NCBI GenBank assembly: GCA_029212905.1
Contig: JARGPB010000013.1
Coordinates: 34,459-98,458 of the forward strand
From: Thalassovita sp.
GTDB taxonomy: Bacteria > Pseudomonadota > Alphaproteobacteria > Rhodobacterales > Rhodobacteraceae
Length of the DNA stretch: 64,000 nt
Direction of reading: 5' to 3'
In this document: one piece after another, positions 23,988 through 32,994 of the stretch
Numbering within the stretch: position 1 is the stretch's first letter
Layout of the letters: the number at the start of each line of letters is the position of its first letter
Translations under genes and position numbers: made by a program
The notes under the pieces: model-generated
The model's input: the letters and a program-made list of their open reading frames with translations, nothing else
Told to the model about the DNA's origin: nothing
Databases searched by the model: none

Positions 23988-25091
23988 ATGAGTAATGCAC
24001 CCCTGGCCGGCCTGAGGATTCTCAGCCTTGCTGAACAATTTCCCGGCCCCTACGCGACAATGCTGTTGTCCGACATGGGGGCCGAGGTGATCATGATCGA
24101 ACGTCCGGGCATCGGTGATCCGGCCCGGCAGTTTCCGCCGTTGTTCCGGGCTCTGAACCGGGGCAAGCGCAGCGTCGCGTTGGATCTGAAATCGGTCGAC
24201 GGGTTGGCACGGTTTCGCGAACTGGCCAAGGTTTCGGATGTTATCGTCGAAGGGTTCCGCCCTGGAAAGCTCGCGGCCTTGGGCGCCGGGTTCGAGGACA
24301 TGCGTGGCGTCAACCCGCGGCTGGTCTACGTGTCGATTTCGGGCTACGGGCAGGACGGCCCCTATCGTGACCGTGCCGGCCACGACCTGAGCTACGAAGG
24401 CGTTGGCGGCCTGCTGGCCGATCAGGCCGATGCAGGGCAACCGGGCCCTGTTCCGGCGATCCCCCTCGCGGATGTGGGCGCGGCGTTGTTCGCGGCGATC
24501 GCAATCCTGTCGGCGGTCGTATCGTGCCAGCGGACGGGACAGGGGCGTTTCGTGGACGTGTCCATGTCGGACGCTGTGGTTTCGATGTTGACGGCATTCC
24601 TTGTTCCGGCGGCCAACGGCACACCGCTGGGCGAGTTCATCGCCGAGCCGGGCTACGGCGTGTTCACCTGCAAGGACGGCAAGCTCATGACCTTGTCCAT
24701 CGCGCATGAGGACTGGTTCTGGCAACCGTTCTGCGATGTGATCGACAGAGCGGATCTTGCGCCGTTGACAGGCCGCGACCGTGTCGCCCGCAAGGACGCG
24801 CTCCGCGAAGAGATCGCGGCGGTTCTGGTCGGCAAGACGCGCGCCGAATGGGGCGATCTTCTGGACAAGGCGGGCGTGCCTTGGGGTCCGGTCAATTCCT
24901 TGGTCGAAACGCTGGACGACCCCCATGTGCGTGCGCGACAGTTGCTGCGCACGATCGCGCATGACAGCGGCAGGACCGAGACGTTCCTTGTCCAGCCTCT
25001 GAAGTTCGATGGTTTCGAGACCGCAGCCCCTGACCTGCCACCAGAGCTTGGCGCAGACAATGACAGCGTTCTTTCGGACAGCGCCAGCTAG
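23988..25091 (+). CDS. Alpha-methylacyl-CoA racemase/CoA-transferase family III protein (second racemase-like copy)
   Basis: 367 residues. N-terminal FPGPYATMLLSDMGAEVIMIERPG, then RAGHDLSYEGVGG (His132-Asp133), IPLADVGAA (Asp162) and SIAHEDWFW (Glu241). The GHD, Asp and Glu positions match the racemase set also seen at 13871, although the surrounding sequence differs much. Start: ATG at 23988 with GGAG at 23978-23981; the frame stays open upstream to 23895, but without a ribosome site. It is transcribed alone, divergent from the hydratase operon and convergent with the SDR at 25117. Confidence 0.85.
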   Translation: MSNAPLAGLRILSLAEQFPGPYATMLLSDMGAEVIMIERPGIGDPARQFPPLFRALNRGKRSVALDLKSVDGLARFRELAKVSDVIVEGFRPGKLAALGAGFEDMRGVNPRLVYVSISGYGQDGPYRDRAGHDLSYEGVGGLLADQADAGQPGPVPAIPLADVGAALFAAIAILSAVVSCQRTGQGRFVDVSMSDAVVSMLTAFLVPAANGTPLGEFIAEPGYGVFTCKDGKLMTLSIAHEDWFWQPFCDVIDRADLAPLTGRDRVARKDALREEIAAVLVGKTRAEWGDLLDKAGVPWGPVNSLVETLDDPHVRARQLLRTIAHDSGRTETFLVQPLKFDGFETAAPDLPPELGADNDSVLSDSAS

Positions 25092-25116
25092 AGGCGGCTT
25101 CCGTCCGCTTTCGGCT

Positions 25117-25905
25117 CTAGCAGGCAAAAGAATACCCGCCATTCACCGGATAGGTCTGTCCGGTGATCCAGCTGGCGGCATCCGAGCAGAGAAACAGGAT
25201 CATTCCGGCGGGATCTTCCGGCTCGCCCAGACGGCGGATCACATATTGCGACAATGCCCGCTTCTCGGTCTCTGCATCCGGGATCAGGTCGGCAACAGCC
25301 GGCGTTCTCGTTCCCCCCAGGGCGACGCAATTCGCGGTGATCCCGAACCGGCCACCCGCCTTGGCGATGGCCCGCATGAAGCCTGCCGCACCGGCCTTGG
25401 CACCGGAATAAACCGCCAGATGCGGCTCGCCGACGCGACCGGCGTCGGAAATGACGGTCACGATGCGCCCATAGTCACCTTTGACCATCAAGGGCATGGC
25501 GTGACGGGTGCAGTTCAGAACCCCATCGAAATTGGTCGCCATCCAGCGGCGCCATTCGGTGGGATCCGACTCCCAAAACGGGACAAGATCGTCAAGACGC
25601 GATGTCGGCCCGGCGTTGCCTGCATTGTTGACCAGAATATCCACGCCGCCGAAGGCGTTCTGAGCCTCGGCAAACGCCGCGCCGACCGCGTCGAAATCCG
25701 ACACATCGAACGCGAGCGGCATCGCCTTTGCACCGGCTGCCTCCACTTCCGCGGCAACGCTTTCGGCCCGTTCGGCGTGAAAATCGTTGACGATGACGGC
25801 ACCGGCCCCGTGTTCAGCCAGATAAAGCGCGACTTGTCGGCCCACGCCCTGACCCGCTCCGGTTACTACTGCGGTACGACCCTTGATGGATAGCAGTTCA
25901 CTCAT
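25117..25905 (-). CDS. Short-chain dehydrogenase/reductase (3-hydroxyacyl-CoA dehydrogenase-like)
   Basis: 262 residues, classical SDR: TGAGQGVG nucleotide loop (near 16-23), NNAGNAG, the catalytic SDAGRV serine region and YSGAK. The acidic residue after the second strand (NDFHAER) favours NAD(H). It probably oxidises a hydroxyacyl-CoA or cyclic alcohol. It is the last gene of the ABC importer operon, 13 bases after the LivF-type ATPase gene, so it may act on the imported compound early. AAAGGAACG precedes the ATG at 25905. Confidence 0.9.
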   Translation of the reverse strand: MSELLSIKGRTAVVTGAGQGVGRQVALYLAEHGAGAVIVNDFHAERAESVAAEVEAAGAKAMPLAFDVSDFDAVGAAFAEAQNAFGGVDILVNNAGNAGPTSRLDDLVPFWESDPTEWRRWMATNFDGVLNCTRHAMPLMVKGDYGRIVTVISDAGRVGEPHLAVYSGAKAGAAGFMRAIAKAGGRFGITANCVALGGTRTPAVADLIPDAETEKRALSQYVIRRLGEPEDPAGMILFLCSDAASWITGQTYPVNGGYSFAC

Positions 25906-25918
25906 CTTCGTTCCTTTC

Positions 25919-26716
25919 CTATCCCAGCCACCTCTTGCGGCGGCGATAATGTTTGATTGCACGATAACTTTTGCGTTCGCCGGACGCGGTGACACCAAGA
26001 TAAAACTCCTTGATGTCCTCGTTGTCAGCGAGCTTGTCTGCCGGGCCATCCATCACGATACGGCCATTTTCCATCACATAGGCGTAGTCGGCGATCGACA
26101 GTGCAGCAGCGCTGTTCTGTTCGACCAGGAAAAAGGTAGTGCCTTCTGATTTGAGTTGCTTGAGCACTTCATAAACATCCCGGATCATCATCGGGGCCAG
26201 ACCCAGGGACGGCTCGTCAATCGCGATGATCTTGGGCTTGGCCATCATGGCCCGACCAATCAGCAGCAGTTGCTGTTCGCCACCAGACATGAAGCCAGAG
26301 GTTCGATTTCGGAGGTCGGCAAGCCGAGGCATCAAGGTGTAAACATGGTCCAGGCGGTTTTTAAGCTCGGCGGAATTGGGCACCATGTGTCCGCCGACGA
26401 TCAGGTTCTGCTCTGACGTCAGATGGCGCAACACGCGCCGGCCTTCCATCACGTGGATCAGGCCATTCTTCACGACTTCCGAGGCTTCCATGTTCTGAAC
26501 GGGGGTTCCGTCCAGAACGATGGACCCTGCCGAAACGGTTCCATCCTCGGATTTGAGCGTTCCCGAGATGGCCTTGAGCGTCGTGCTTTTGCCCGCGCCA
26601 TTGCCACCGAGCAGAGCAATACATTGACCTTCACTGACTGTCATGGACACGCCTTTGAGCGCCAGGATGACGTCGGAATAGGTCACTTCTACATTATTGA
26701 GTTCCAGCATGGTCAT
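25919..26716 (-). CDS. LivF-type ABC transporter ATP-binding protein
   Basis: 265 residues. Walker A GGNGAGKST, signature-like MSGGEQQLLLIGRAMM, Walker B IAIDEPSLGLAP and LVEQNSAAA. It forms the ATPase pair with the LivG-type protein at 32004 in a branched-chain-type importer. The C-terminal extension ending KHYRRRKRWLG is almost the same as that of the ATPase cut by the left window edge. The start is uncertain: ATG 26716 or ATG 26710 (MLELNNVEV); neither has a strong ribosome site. It follows the binding-protein gene after a hairpin. Confidence 0.92.
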   Translation of the reverse strand: MTMLELNNVEVTYSDVILALKGVSMTVSEGQCIALLGGNGAGKSTTLKAISGTLKSEDGTVSAGSIVLDGTPVQNMEASEVVKNGLIHVMEGRRVLRHLTSEQNLIVGGHMVPNSAELKNRLDHVYTLMPRLADLRNRTSGFMSGGEQQLLLIGRAMMAKPKIIAIDEPSLGLAPMMIRDVYEVLKQLKSEGTTFFLVEQNSAAALSIADYAYVMENGRIVMDGPADKLADNEDIKEFYLGVTASGERKSYRAIKHYRRRKRWLG

Positions 26717-26740
26717 ATTGCCCGGGGCCAAGGATCAGGA

Positions 26741-26764
26741 CGGGCGCCGCGACTGCGGCGCCCG
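26741..26764 (-). terminator. 10-bp GC-rich stem-loop after binding-protein gene
   Basis: CGGGCGCCGC (26741-26750) pairs perfectly with GCGGCGCCCG (26755-26764) across the loop GACT. It lies directly behind the stop of the binding-protein gene and before the LivF-type gene, with no T-run. It probably protects or attenuates the mRNA so that binding protein is made in excess. The hairpin at 2933-2962 sits in the equivalent place in the other transporter operon. Confidence 0.65.
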
Positions 26765-26771
26765 GATTAAT

Positions 26772-28010
26772 TCACCACTTCTGAACGTCAGGAACGTCGA
26801 CGCCGATCGCTTCGATGGTGATCTTGCCATCTTTGACAGTGCCCACATTCACCTTGAGACCTTCCAAAGGGAAAGGCGCTTCGGGAGTGAACGTGAGGGA
26901 TGGAAGAAAGCCGTGGGTTTCTTCGGTCGTGATCGGCCCGGCAAAGAGCGCCTCGCGTACCATCTCTCCGGTCAGGCCCTCGGCACCGTTCGCCGCAATC
27001 GCGTGATCGATCACGGTCGCGACAAAGAGGCCCTGAGACACGCCCATTGCGGTCACGACGTTCCAGGGCGCCTTGAGCCCATAATCGGCAACCAGTGTTT
27101 CATAGAATTGCCGCGCGGGAGTGTCCTCATCGGCCGCGATCGCCATGCCGTAGGCTTCAAAATCGCCCTCCAGTTGATCAAGCCCGCCAAGCGCGCCGCC
27201 CGAGGCCGGAAGCCCGTTATGCGAACTCATCATGATCGGGATGTTCGAACCGTTGGCCTGCAGTCCACGTTTCGCCGCAACTACGATAGAAGTGTTCGTC
27301 TGGATGATCAGCGCCTCGGCCCCGGCCCGCACGACGCGGCGCATTTGCCCCGTCAGATCGGTCGGTTGCACTTCGGTATAGATGACCTCGACGAGGTCAA
27401 TCTCCTCGGGGTGCTCTTCGGCATAGAGTTCGAGGCCCTTTGCCATATCGACATAGGCAGGCGAGGCCTCGGAAGCCAGGATCGCAACCTTAAGCGGACC
27501 GTCTCCACCTCGCTGTTCACGCATCCAGTTCAGAAAGCCGGCGCTTTCGTGCGAATAGGTCGGACGCGGGTTGAAAATCCAAGAATTCGGTTTCCAGGCA
27601 AAACCGTAGCTGGCCGTGGCCATGAACATCGGAATCTTGTCTTCCGGCAGGCGTTCGGAAAGGGCGGCAACGTCAGGCCCGCCAAGGCCGACGACCGCAA
27701 TCGGATCCAGTTCCGATTTGATCCCGGGCCAGAGGCTCGCCACCTGTGCCGCGTCATAGCGGGTTTCGTAGTTCTTATAGTTCAGCGTAACGCCAAGTTC
27801 CTTGCCCCGGGTTTCATTCCACCAGGTGAACACAGCCTCGCGTCCGCCCGCCAGAATGGGCATGATGTCAGCATAGGGGCCGGAAAAGTCCGACAGCAGG
27901 GCGAGATTATAGGTTGTCTCCGCCTGCGCTTTCAAAGGCATAGTTGCCGCAACAGCTATGGCACACGCTGCCAGCAGGCCGCGGAGGCCTTGTTTCGTTT
28001 GGTAAGTCAT
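26772..28010 (-). CDS. Periplasmic substrate-binding protein of a branched-chain-type ABC importer
   Basis: 412 residues. The signal peptide (twin basic start, AACAIAVAATMPLK) ends at AQA before ETTYNLALLSDFSG. The mature part is a Peripla_BP_6 fold: GPYADIMPILAGGREAVFTWWNE, then AALSERLPEDKIPMF. It is only distantly related to the two binding proteins at the left end. GGGAGG lies seven bases before the ATG. Together with the permeases, two ATPases and an acyl-CoA synthetase in the same operon, it suggests import of a carboxylic acid that is activated at once. Confidence 0.93.
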   Translation of the reverse strand: MTYQTKQGLRGLLAACAIAVAATMPLKAQAETTYNLALLSDFSGPYADIMPILAGGREAVFTWWNETRGKELGVTLNYKNYETRYDAAQVASLWPGIKSELDPIAVVGLGGPDVAALSERLPEDKIPMFMATASYGFAWKPNSWIFNPRPTYSHESAGFLNWMREQRGGDGPLKVAILASEASPAYVDMAKGLELYAEEHPEEIDLVEVIYTEVQPTDLTGQMRRVVRAGAEALIIQTNTSIVVAAKRGLQANGSNIPIMMSSHNGLPASGGALGGLDQLEGDFEAYGMAIAADEDTPARQFYETLVADYGLKAPWNVVTAMGVSQGLFVATVIDHAIAANGAEGLTGEMVREALFAGPITTEETHGFLPSLTFTPEAPFPLEGLKVNVGTVKDGKITIEAIGVDVPDVQKW

Positions 28011-28045
28011 ATTTTTCCTCCCAGGTTAAGAGCCGCTCTATTTTT

Positions 28046-29098
28046 TCAGTAGGGAAACGGCCAGATACGATAAGATGATTTCATTATGTTCCAGCGGTGC
28101 ATCAGCCCCTTGGGTTCGAGGATCATGAACAATGCGATCACGCCGCCAAGAACGACATTCATGCCGGCGAACACGATGTCTCCGCCAAGGAATGATACCG
28201 AGTCGGCAATATTGGGGCCGACCGTCGCGATGATTTCCTGGATGATGCGGATAATGAAGACACCGACCAGGGCTCCCACGATTGATCCCATCCCGCCGAC
28301 GATGATCATCGCGACAAAGAAGATCGAGTGAAACAGGGTGAACTGGTCCACCCCCACGAAGCGGATCAGATAGGCCCACAGCGCCCCGCCGACACCCGCA
28401 TAGAAAGCGCCGATCAGGAAGGCATTCGCCTTGGTGGCCGCGACATTGATCCCCATGATACCTGCGGCCACGTCATCATCCCTGACCGCCACGAAGGCAC
28501 GGCCAAAGCGTGACCGGACGATCCCGAATGCGCCCGCGACCATGATCGCGGTGACCGCAAAATTCATGTAGAACTGCGCAGTTTCGCCAACGAAGCGCAG
28601 CCCAAAAAGTTCTGCGGGCGGCACGGTGATACCGTTTGATCCACCCATCCAGGTTGACGGCAGGTTTAATACGGCAAAGTGGAACAGGAACTGTGCCGCA
28701 ATCGTGGTCAGAGCCAGATAAAACCCCTTGATCCGCGCCGCGGTCAAACCAAAGAGAAAGCCGAATAGCGCAGCCGAGAGGCCGGCCAGAGGAATCGTCA
28801 ATAAGAATGTAAGGCCGGTCTTCGAGGCAAGTATCGAGGCCGTATAGGCCCCGACCCCCATGAAAGCCGCCTGACCCAGGTTAATCTGGCCCGCATAGCC
28901 GGTGCAGATCTGAAGCCCTACGGCAATGACGGCGCTGATCATCATCATGTTCAGGATAGCGATGATACGCCCGCTTACCAGATAAGGCGCTAACAACAGC
29001 AGAGCCATGAACAAGACGAGGGCAAGCACCTGCCAGCGCGTTCGGATAATACGTCTGTCACTGCGATAGCTTGTCGGGAAAATACCGGAGGGATCCAT
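28046..29098 (-). CDS. LivM-type ABC transporter permease
   Basis: 350 residues. Multiple hydrophobic spans (about 8 to 10) begin with VLALVLFMALLLLAPYLVSG. The family block CTGYAGQINLGQAAFMGVGAYTASIL and the cytoplasmic-loop FGRAFVAVRDDDVAAGIMGINVAATKANAF, which contacts the ATPase, are clear. It forms the inner-membrane channel with the LivH-type protein encoded three bases upstream. The C terminus ends in a short cytoplasmic tail (KGLMHRWNIMKSSYRIWPFPY). Confidence 0.94.
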   Translation of the reverse strand: MDPSGIFPTSYRSDRRIIRTRWQVLALVLFMALLLLAPYLVSGRIIAILNMMMISAVIAVGLQICTGYAGQINLGQAAFMGVGAYTASILASKTGLTFLLTIPLAGLSAALFGFLFGLTAARIKGFYLALTTIAAQFLFHFAVLNLPSTWMGGSNGITVPPAELFGLRFVGETAQFYMNFAVTAIMVAGAFGIVRSRFGRAFVAVRDDDVAAGIMGINVAATKANAFLIGAFYAGVGGALWAYLIRFVGVDQFTLFHSIFFVAMIIVGGMGSIVGALVGVFIIRIIQEIIATVGPNIADSVSFLGGDIVFAGMNVVLGGVIALFMILEPKGLMHRWNIMKSSYRIWPFPY

Positions 29099-29101
29099 GG
29101 A

Positions 29102-29986
29102 TTACACCCGCTCGATTGTGCGCCAGCCGAACAGGCCGGTCGGCCGGATCAGCAGAATGGCAAGCATGATGATGTATGGCACGACACTGCCAAGTGAGCC
29201 GCCAATCAGCGGGTCAAGATAGTTGGTGGTCAGGCTCTGGGCGATTCCGATGATTATTCCTGCCAGAATAAGCCCGCCGATGGATTCCAACCCGGCAAAC
29301 AGCGCCACCGGCAGGGCCGCGAACCCGATATCCGAGGCCAGGAAGGTCAGCGATTTGCCGCTGAGAAAGATCATTGCACCGATCGTGGACAGGATTGCCC
29401 CAAGCACCCAGGCAAAGGCAATCGAGCCCTTCACTGAAATCCCCATCGAAGATGCCACGACGTGATCTTCTGCCACTGCGGTCATCCGCAGACCCGACCG
29501 GGTCCGGTTGAAGAACCACGACAGCCCGACGGCGGCGACAATGGTGATGATCCCACCCATAAGGAGGTTCATCGGGATCAACATATCACCGAGGAACAAC
29601 GGTTTCAGCGGGAAAATGATCGGGAAGGGCCGCACGGCGGGACCGAACACAAGTAGCACCAGCCCGCGCAACAGGATCAGCAGGCCGACAGTGACCATGA
29701 CCATCGAAAAAACCGATTCACCGATCAGCTTTGTCAGAAAAATCCGTTCGATTGCGTAGCCGACCAAGCCAGCCAGAACCAGCGAAAGCGGTATCGACAA
29801 CCAAAGGCTAAGCCCCGCTTGCATCGTTGTGAACCAGACGATGAACCCGCCGATGATCACAAGTTCGCCCTGCGCGAAGTTGAATACCTTGCTGGCGCGG
29901 TAAATCACGACAAAGCCCATGGCCACCAGCGAATATAGTAGGCCGATCAAAGCCCCGGTTATAATGTCATTGATGAAATAAACCAT
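29102..29986 (-). CDS. LivH-type ABC transporter permease
   Basis: 294 residues, about 8 membrane spans. The N terminus FINDIITGALIGLLYSLVAMGFVVIYRASKVFNFAQGELVIIG is typical of LivH. The ATPase-contact loop RSGLRMTAVAEDHVVASSMGISVKGSIAFAW is present. It pairs with the LivM-type permease in the inner membrane. GGGAGG stands upstream of the ATG at 29986, and the acyl-CoA synthetase gene ends 15 bases before it. Confidence 0.94.
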   Translation of the reverse strand: MVYFINDIITGALIGLLYSLVAMGFVVIYRASKVFNFAQGELVIIGGFIVWFTTMQAGLSLWLSIPLSLVLAGLVGYAIERIFLTKLIGESVFSMVMVTVGLLILLRGLVLLVFGPAVRPFPIIFPLKPLFLGDMLIPMNLLMGGIITIVAAVGLSWFFNRTRSGLRMTAVAEDHVVASSMGISVKGSIAFAWVLGAILSTIGAMIFLSGKSLTFLASDIGFAALPVALFAGLESIGGLILAGIIIGIAQSLTTNYLDPLIGGSLGSVVPYIIMLAILLIRPTGLFGWRTIERV

Positions 29987-30001
29987 CTTCGCCGACCTCC
30001 C

Positions 30002-31999
30002 TTAGGTTTTGGACTGCCGCTTGGCAGCCTTCGATGCGTTTTCGACATCTGATACGCGAACCGTGGCCTTGAGAACGCCTTGACGGCCATTCTGATAGGT
30101 CACGGCGATTTCAAGATCGGTCTTGTCACCGCCGCCATAGATCGCTTCGACAAGGTTTGCATATCGTTCCTCCAAAAAGGCCCGCCGGAGTTTCCGGCTG
30201 CGGGTCAACTCGCCTTCATCCGGGTCGAGCTCTTTAGGGAAATTCGCAAACCGCGCGATGCGCGAGCCTTCGGGTAGAAGGCCATTGATGCGCGCCACTT
30301 CGCCTTTGATAAGCTCCAGAATTTCGGGTTTTTGCGACAGATCGGTGTATGTCGAGAAGCTGATCTTGTTCTCTTCCGCCCAACGACCCAGAACTTCCAT
30401 ATCGATATTGATAAGCGCGCTGACGAAGTCACGGCTTTCGTCGCCCAGGGTCATGAGATCCTTGATGAAGGGGCTGTAGCGCAACCGCGTTTCGATGAAC
30501 TGCGGCGGATAGCTGTGCCCGTTTGCCAGGCGGCGCATGTCCTTGACACGATCAAAGAACAAAAGCTCGCCGTCGTCGGTCATGGACACCGCGTCACCGG
30601 TCTTGTACCAACCGTCTTCGGTCAGCTCCTCTGCGGTCTTTTCGGGCTTGCCGTGATAGCCGCCGAAGCCCGATCCGCCCCGCACCTGAAGCTCGCTTTC
30701 GTCCGAGACTCTGTAGTCCAGCGGTTCGCCGTAGTTCGTGTTGCTTTGCATCCAGCTGCCGCTGGTTTCCAGCTGATAGCTTTCGCCGACATGCGCAGTC
30801 AGAAGGCCGATTTCGGTCGCGCCATAGACGTTGCGCAGTTTGACGCCCATTGCGTGGAACATGCGAAAGACGTCAGGTGCCATCAGGGCGCCGCCGCTCA
30901 TTGCGTTTTTGGCCTTACCAAGGCCAAGATTGTCGCGCAGGTGATGCAGCACCAGCGCCTCGGCAAAGGGAAGCTGCAGGCGTGCGGCAAGGCTGGGGCT
31001 GCGCCCTTCCAGCCGCTCGACATAAACGTTGCGGCCGACTTTCATACCCCAATTGTACATCGCATTGCGGAACTTGCCCGCACCCAACATCCGGGCCTGG
31101 ACGATAGAGGCGAGGTTCTCCCACTGGCGCGGGCTGAACACCAGCGCGTCAACCGCCAGTTCGCGAATGTTGGTCAGCACGTCTTCGGGGCCTTCGGGGA
31201 AATTGACGACCATGGGCGCGATCAAACCGATCGACAGGCCGAAAATCTGTTCCGTGACCCAGGCGGGGGAAATGTAGGTCAGGTATTCCGTGCCTGGCGC
31301 GATTTCGATTGCCCCCATCACCCGCGAGCAGTTGTCGAACAGGTAACGATGGCTGATGACAACGCCCTTGGGTTTTCCCGTGGTCCCGGAGGTATAGGAC
31401 AGCAAGGCGGTATCGTCCGCCCGCCCGCGTTTGACGTGTTCTTCAAATCTGGCAGGCTCTTTGGCGTGGATCTGACGTCCAGCCGCGCTCACACTTTCAA
31501 AGGAATGCAACAGGGGATGATCATAGCCCCAGAGGCCGGAATCATCCCAGTAAACGATCGCCAGGGCACCCGGGTATTTGCCCGCGATCTCGATGCATTT
31601 ATCGACTTGCTCCTGATCCTGCGCCAGAAAAATCCGCGTTTGCGAGTCTTCGGCCAGATACAGAATCTCTTCGGCGTTCTGATCCGGATAGACGGACAGG
31701 ACTTTGCCGCCCAATGACTGGACGGCGTATTCAGCCCAGAAATGTTCGGGTTCGTTTTCGCCGATCATCATGACGGAATCGCCCGCCGACAGGCCCAGGT
31801 TCTCCAGCCCGAGAGCCAGGGCACGAACCCTGTCAAGCACATCGGCCCAGGTGAATTCACGCCAGATACCAAGGCGCTTGTGGCGTTCGGCGAGGTCGTT
31901 CGGCGAGGAGATTGCACGCGCGAGCAACACCTGTGGCAGGGTTTCGCTATGTGTCACTGCCGGGTCTGAATAGACCATTGCTGTTCTTTGTTTGACCAT
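30002..31999 (-). CDS. Long-chain-type acyl-CoA synthetase (AMP-forming)
   Basis: 665 residues, ANL superfamily, long-chain FadD-like subgroup. The P-loop YTSGTTGKPKG is at residues 202-212, followed by NVYGATEIG, GDAVSMTDDGELLFFDRVKD and a C-terminal lysine region (ELTRSRKLRRAFLEERY). It converts a free acid, ATP and CoA to acyl-CoA plus AMP and pyrophosphate. It sits inside the ABC importer operon, between LivG and LivH, five bases after LivG. This argues for import coupled to activation. The start is ATG 31999; an alternative ATG lies at 31978. Confidence 0.93.
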   Translation of the reverse strand: MVKQRTAMVYSDPAVTHSETLPQVLLARAISSPNDLAERHKRLGIWREFTWADVLDRVRALALGLENLGLSAGDSVMMIGENEPEHFWAEYAVQSLGGKVLSVYPDQNAEEILYLAEDSQTRIFLAQDQEQVDKCIEIAGKYPGALAIVYWDDSGLWGYDHPLLHSFESVSAAGRQIHAKEPARFEEHVKRGRADDTALLSYTSGTTGKPKGVVISHRYLFDNCSRVMGAIEIAPGTEYLTYISPAWVTEQIFGLSIGLIAPMVVNFPEGPEDVLTNIRELAVDALVFSPRQWENLASIVQARMLGAGKFRNAMYNWGMKVGRNVYVERLEGRSPSLAARLQLPFAEALVLHHLRDNLGLGKAKNAMSGGALMAPDVFRMFHAMGVKLRNVYGATEIGLLTAHVGESYQLETSGSWMQSNTNYGEPLDYRVSDESELQVRGGSGFGGYHGKPEKTAEELTEDGWYKTGDAVSMTDDGELLFFDRVKDMRRLANGHSYPPQFIETRLRYSPFIKDLMTLGDESRDFVSALINIDMEVLGRWAEENKISFSTYTDLSQKPEILELIKGEVARINGLLPEGSRIARFANFPKELDPDEGELTRSRKLRRAFLEERYANLVEAIYGGGDKTDLEIAVTYQNGRQGVLKATVRVSDVENASKAAKRQSKT

Positions 32000-32003
32000 C
32001 CCG

Positions 32004-32783
32004 CTACCCCAGATATGCCTTGATCACAGCCGGGTCCTTCTGGATTTCTTCCGGGGTGCCTTCGGCGATCACCCGCCCGAAATCCAACACCACAATCCGG
32101 TCGGCAAGGTCCATAACCACGCCCATGTCGTGCTCGACCAGAACCACCGGAATCTTGCGCGCTTCCCGCACATCGAGAATGAAGCGCGCGAGGTCTTCTT
32201 TCTCTTCCGAGTTCATACCGGCCATCGGTTCATCCATCAGCAGGATCGACGGTTCCTGCGCCAATGCACGGCCCAGATCGACACGTTTGCGCAGCCCGTA
32301 CCCCAACGTGCCCACGGGCCGGTTGCGGATTGCCTCGATCTCCAGAAAGTCGATGATCTCTTCAGCGGCTTCGCGATGTTCCGATTCCTCGCGCATCACG
32401 GGACCGAATTGGAAAAAGGCCTGGATCACATTCGATTTCATCAGCATGTGACGGCCGATCATGATGTTTTCCACCACGGTCTGCCCGGCAAAAAGATGGG
32501 TGCCCTGAAACGTCCGCGCCAAACCGCGCCGGGCGATCTGGTCAACACGCAGGCCGGTCACGTCCTGACCAGACAATTCGACACGGCCTTTCTGCGGACG
32601 GTAGAAGCCCGCAGTAACGTTCAGAAGTGATGTTTTTCCGGCACCGTTCGGGCCGATGATCGCAAGCAATTCATCGTCGTTTACAGAGATGCTCACATCG
32701 TCGAGCGCCGTCACACCGCCAAATTTCAAAGTTGCACCACGCACCGCAAGCGGCGCTGAGACGATCCCGCCATTCGTAGTCAT
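32004..32783 (-). CDS. LivG-type ABC transporter ATP-binding protein
   Basis: 259 residues. Walker A GPNGAGKTS, GLARTFQGTHLFAGQTVVENIMIG (LivG pattern), the ABC signature region GLRKRVDLGRALAQEPSILLMDEPMAGMN and a C-terminal FGRVIAEGTPEEIQKDPAVIKAYLG. It is the first gene of the seven-gene importer operon, driven by the operator-4 promoter at 32938. ATG 32783 is chosen; a GTG at 32810 is in frame but lacks a ribosome site. Confidence 0.94.
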   Translation of the reverse strand: MTTNGGIVSAPLAVRGATLKFGGVTALDDVSISVNDDELLAIIGPNGAGKTSLLNVTAGFYRPQKGRVELSGQDVTGLRVDQIARRGLARTFQGTHLFAGQTVVENIMIGRHMLMKSNVIQAFFQFGPVMREESEHREAAEEIIDFLEIEAIRNRPVGTLGYGLRKRVDLGRALAQEPSILLMDEPMAGMNSEEKEDLARFILDVREARKIPVVLVEHDMGVVMDLADRIVVLDFGRVIAEGTPEEIQKDPAVIKAYLG

Positions 32784-32936
32784 GATGCAGCCCGTGTCTT
32801 TTCCCGACACGTCATGGAGTCGCGCACAGCCCTACCGTAGGGTTGTCCGTTGAGAACGAGTTTTCCTCGCATCGTTTCTCCTCCCACCTCTTTGTTCAGA
32901 GGTTTGCCTGGGCTGTTTACCAAGTTTCCCCGCACA

Positions 32937-32965
32937 ATCTAACAGATGTTAGAAAATTTAGTCAA
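32937..32965 (-). promoter_or_regulatory. Promoter with operator copy 4 for the ABC importer operon
   Basis: TCTAACAGATGTTAGA at 32938-32953. On the minus strand TTGACT (32965-32960) and TAGATT (32941-32936) are spaced by 18 bases and flank the palindrome, so a bound regulator would cover the spacer and -10 box. The intergenic stretch 32784-32994 holds no other recognisable element. Confidence 0.86.
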
Positions 32966-32994
32966 CAACTGAATTCGCTACCGAAGAAAACCGA

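Noticed and set aside
23877..25142. Leftward open frame (421 codons) opposite the racemase-like gene at 23988
   Set aside because: Antisense shadow of a family III CoA-transferase/racemase gene with full motif set.
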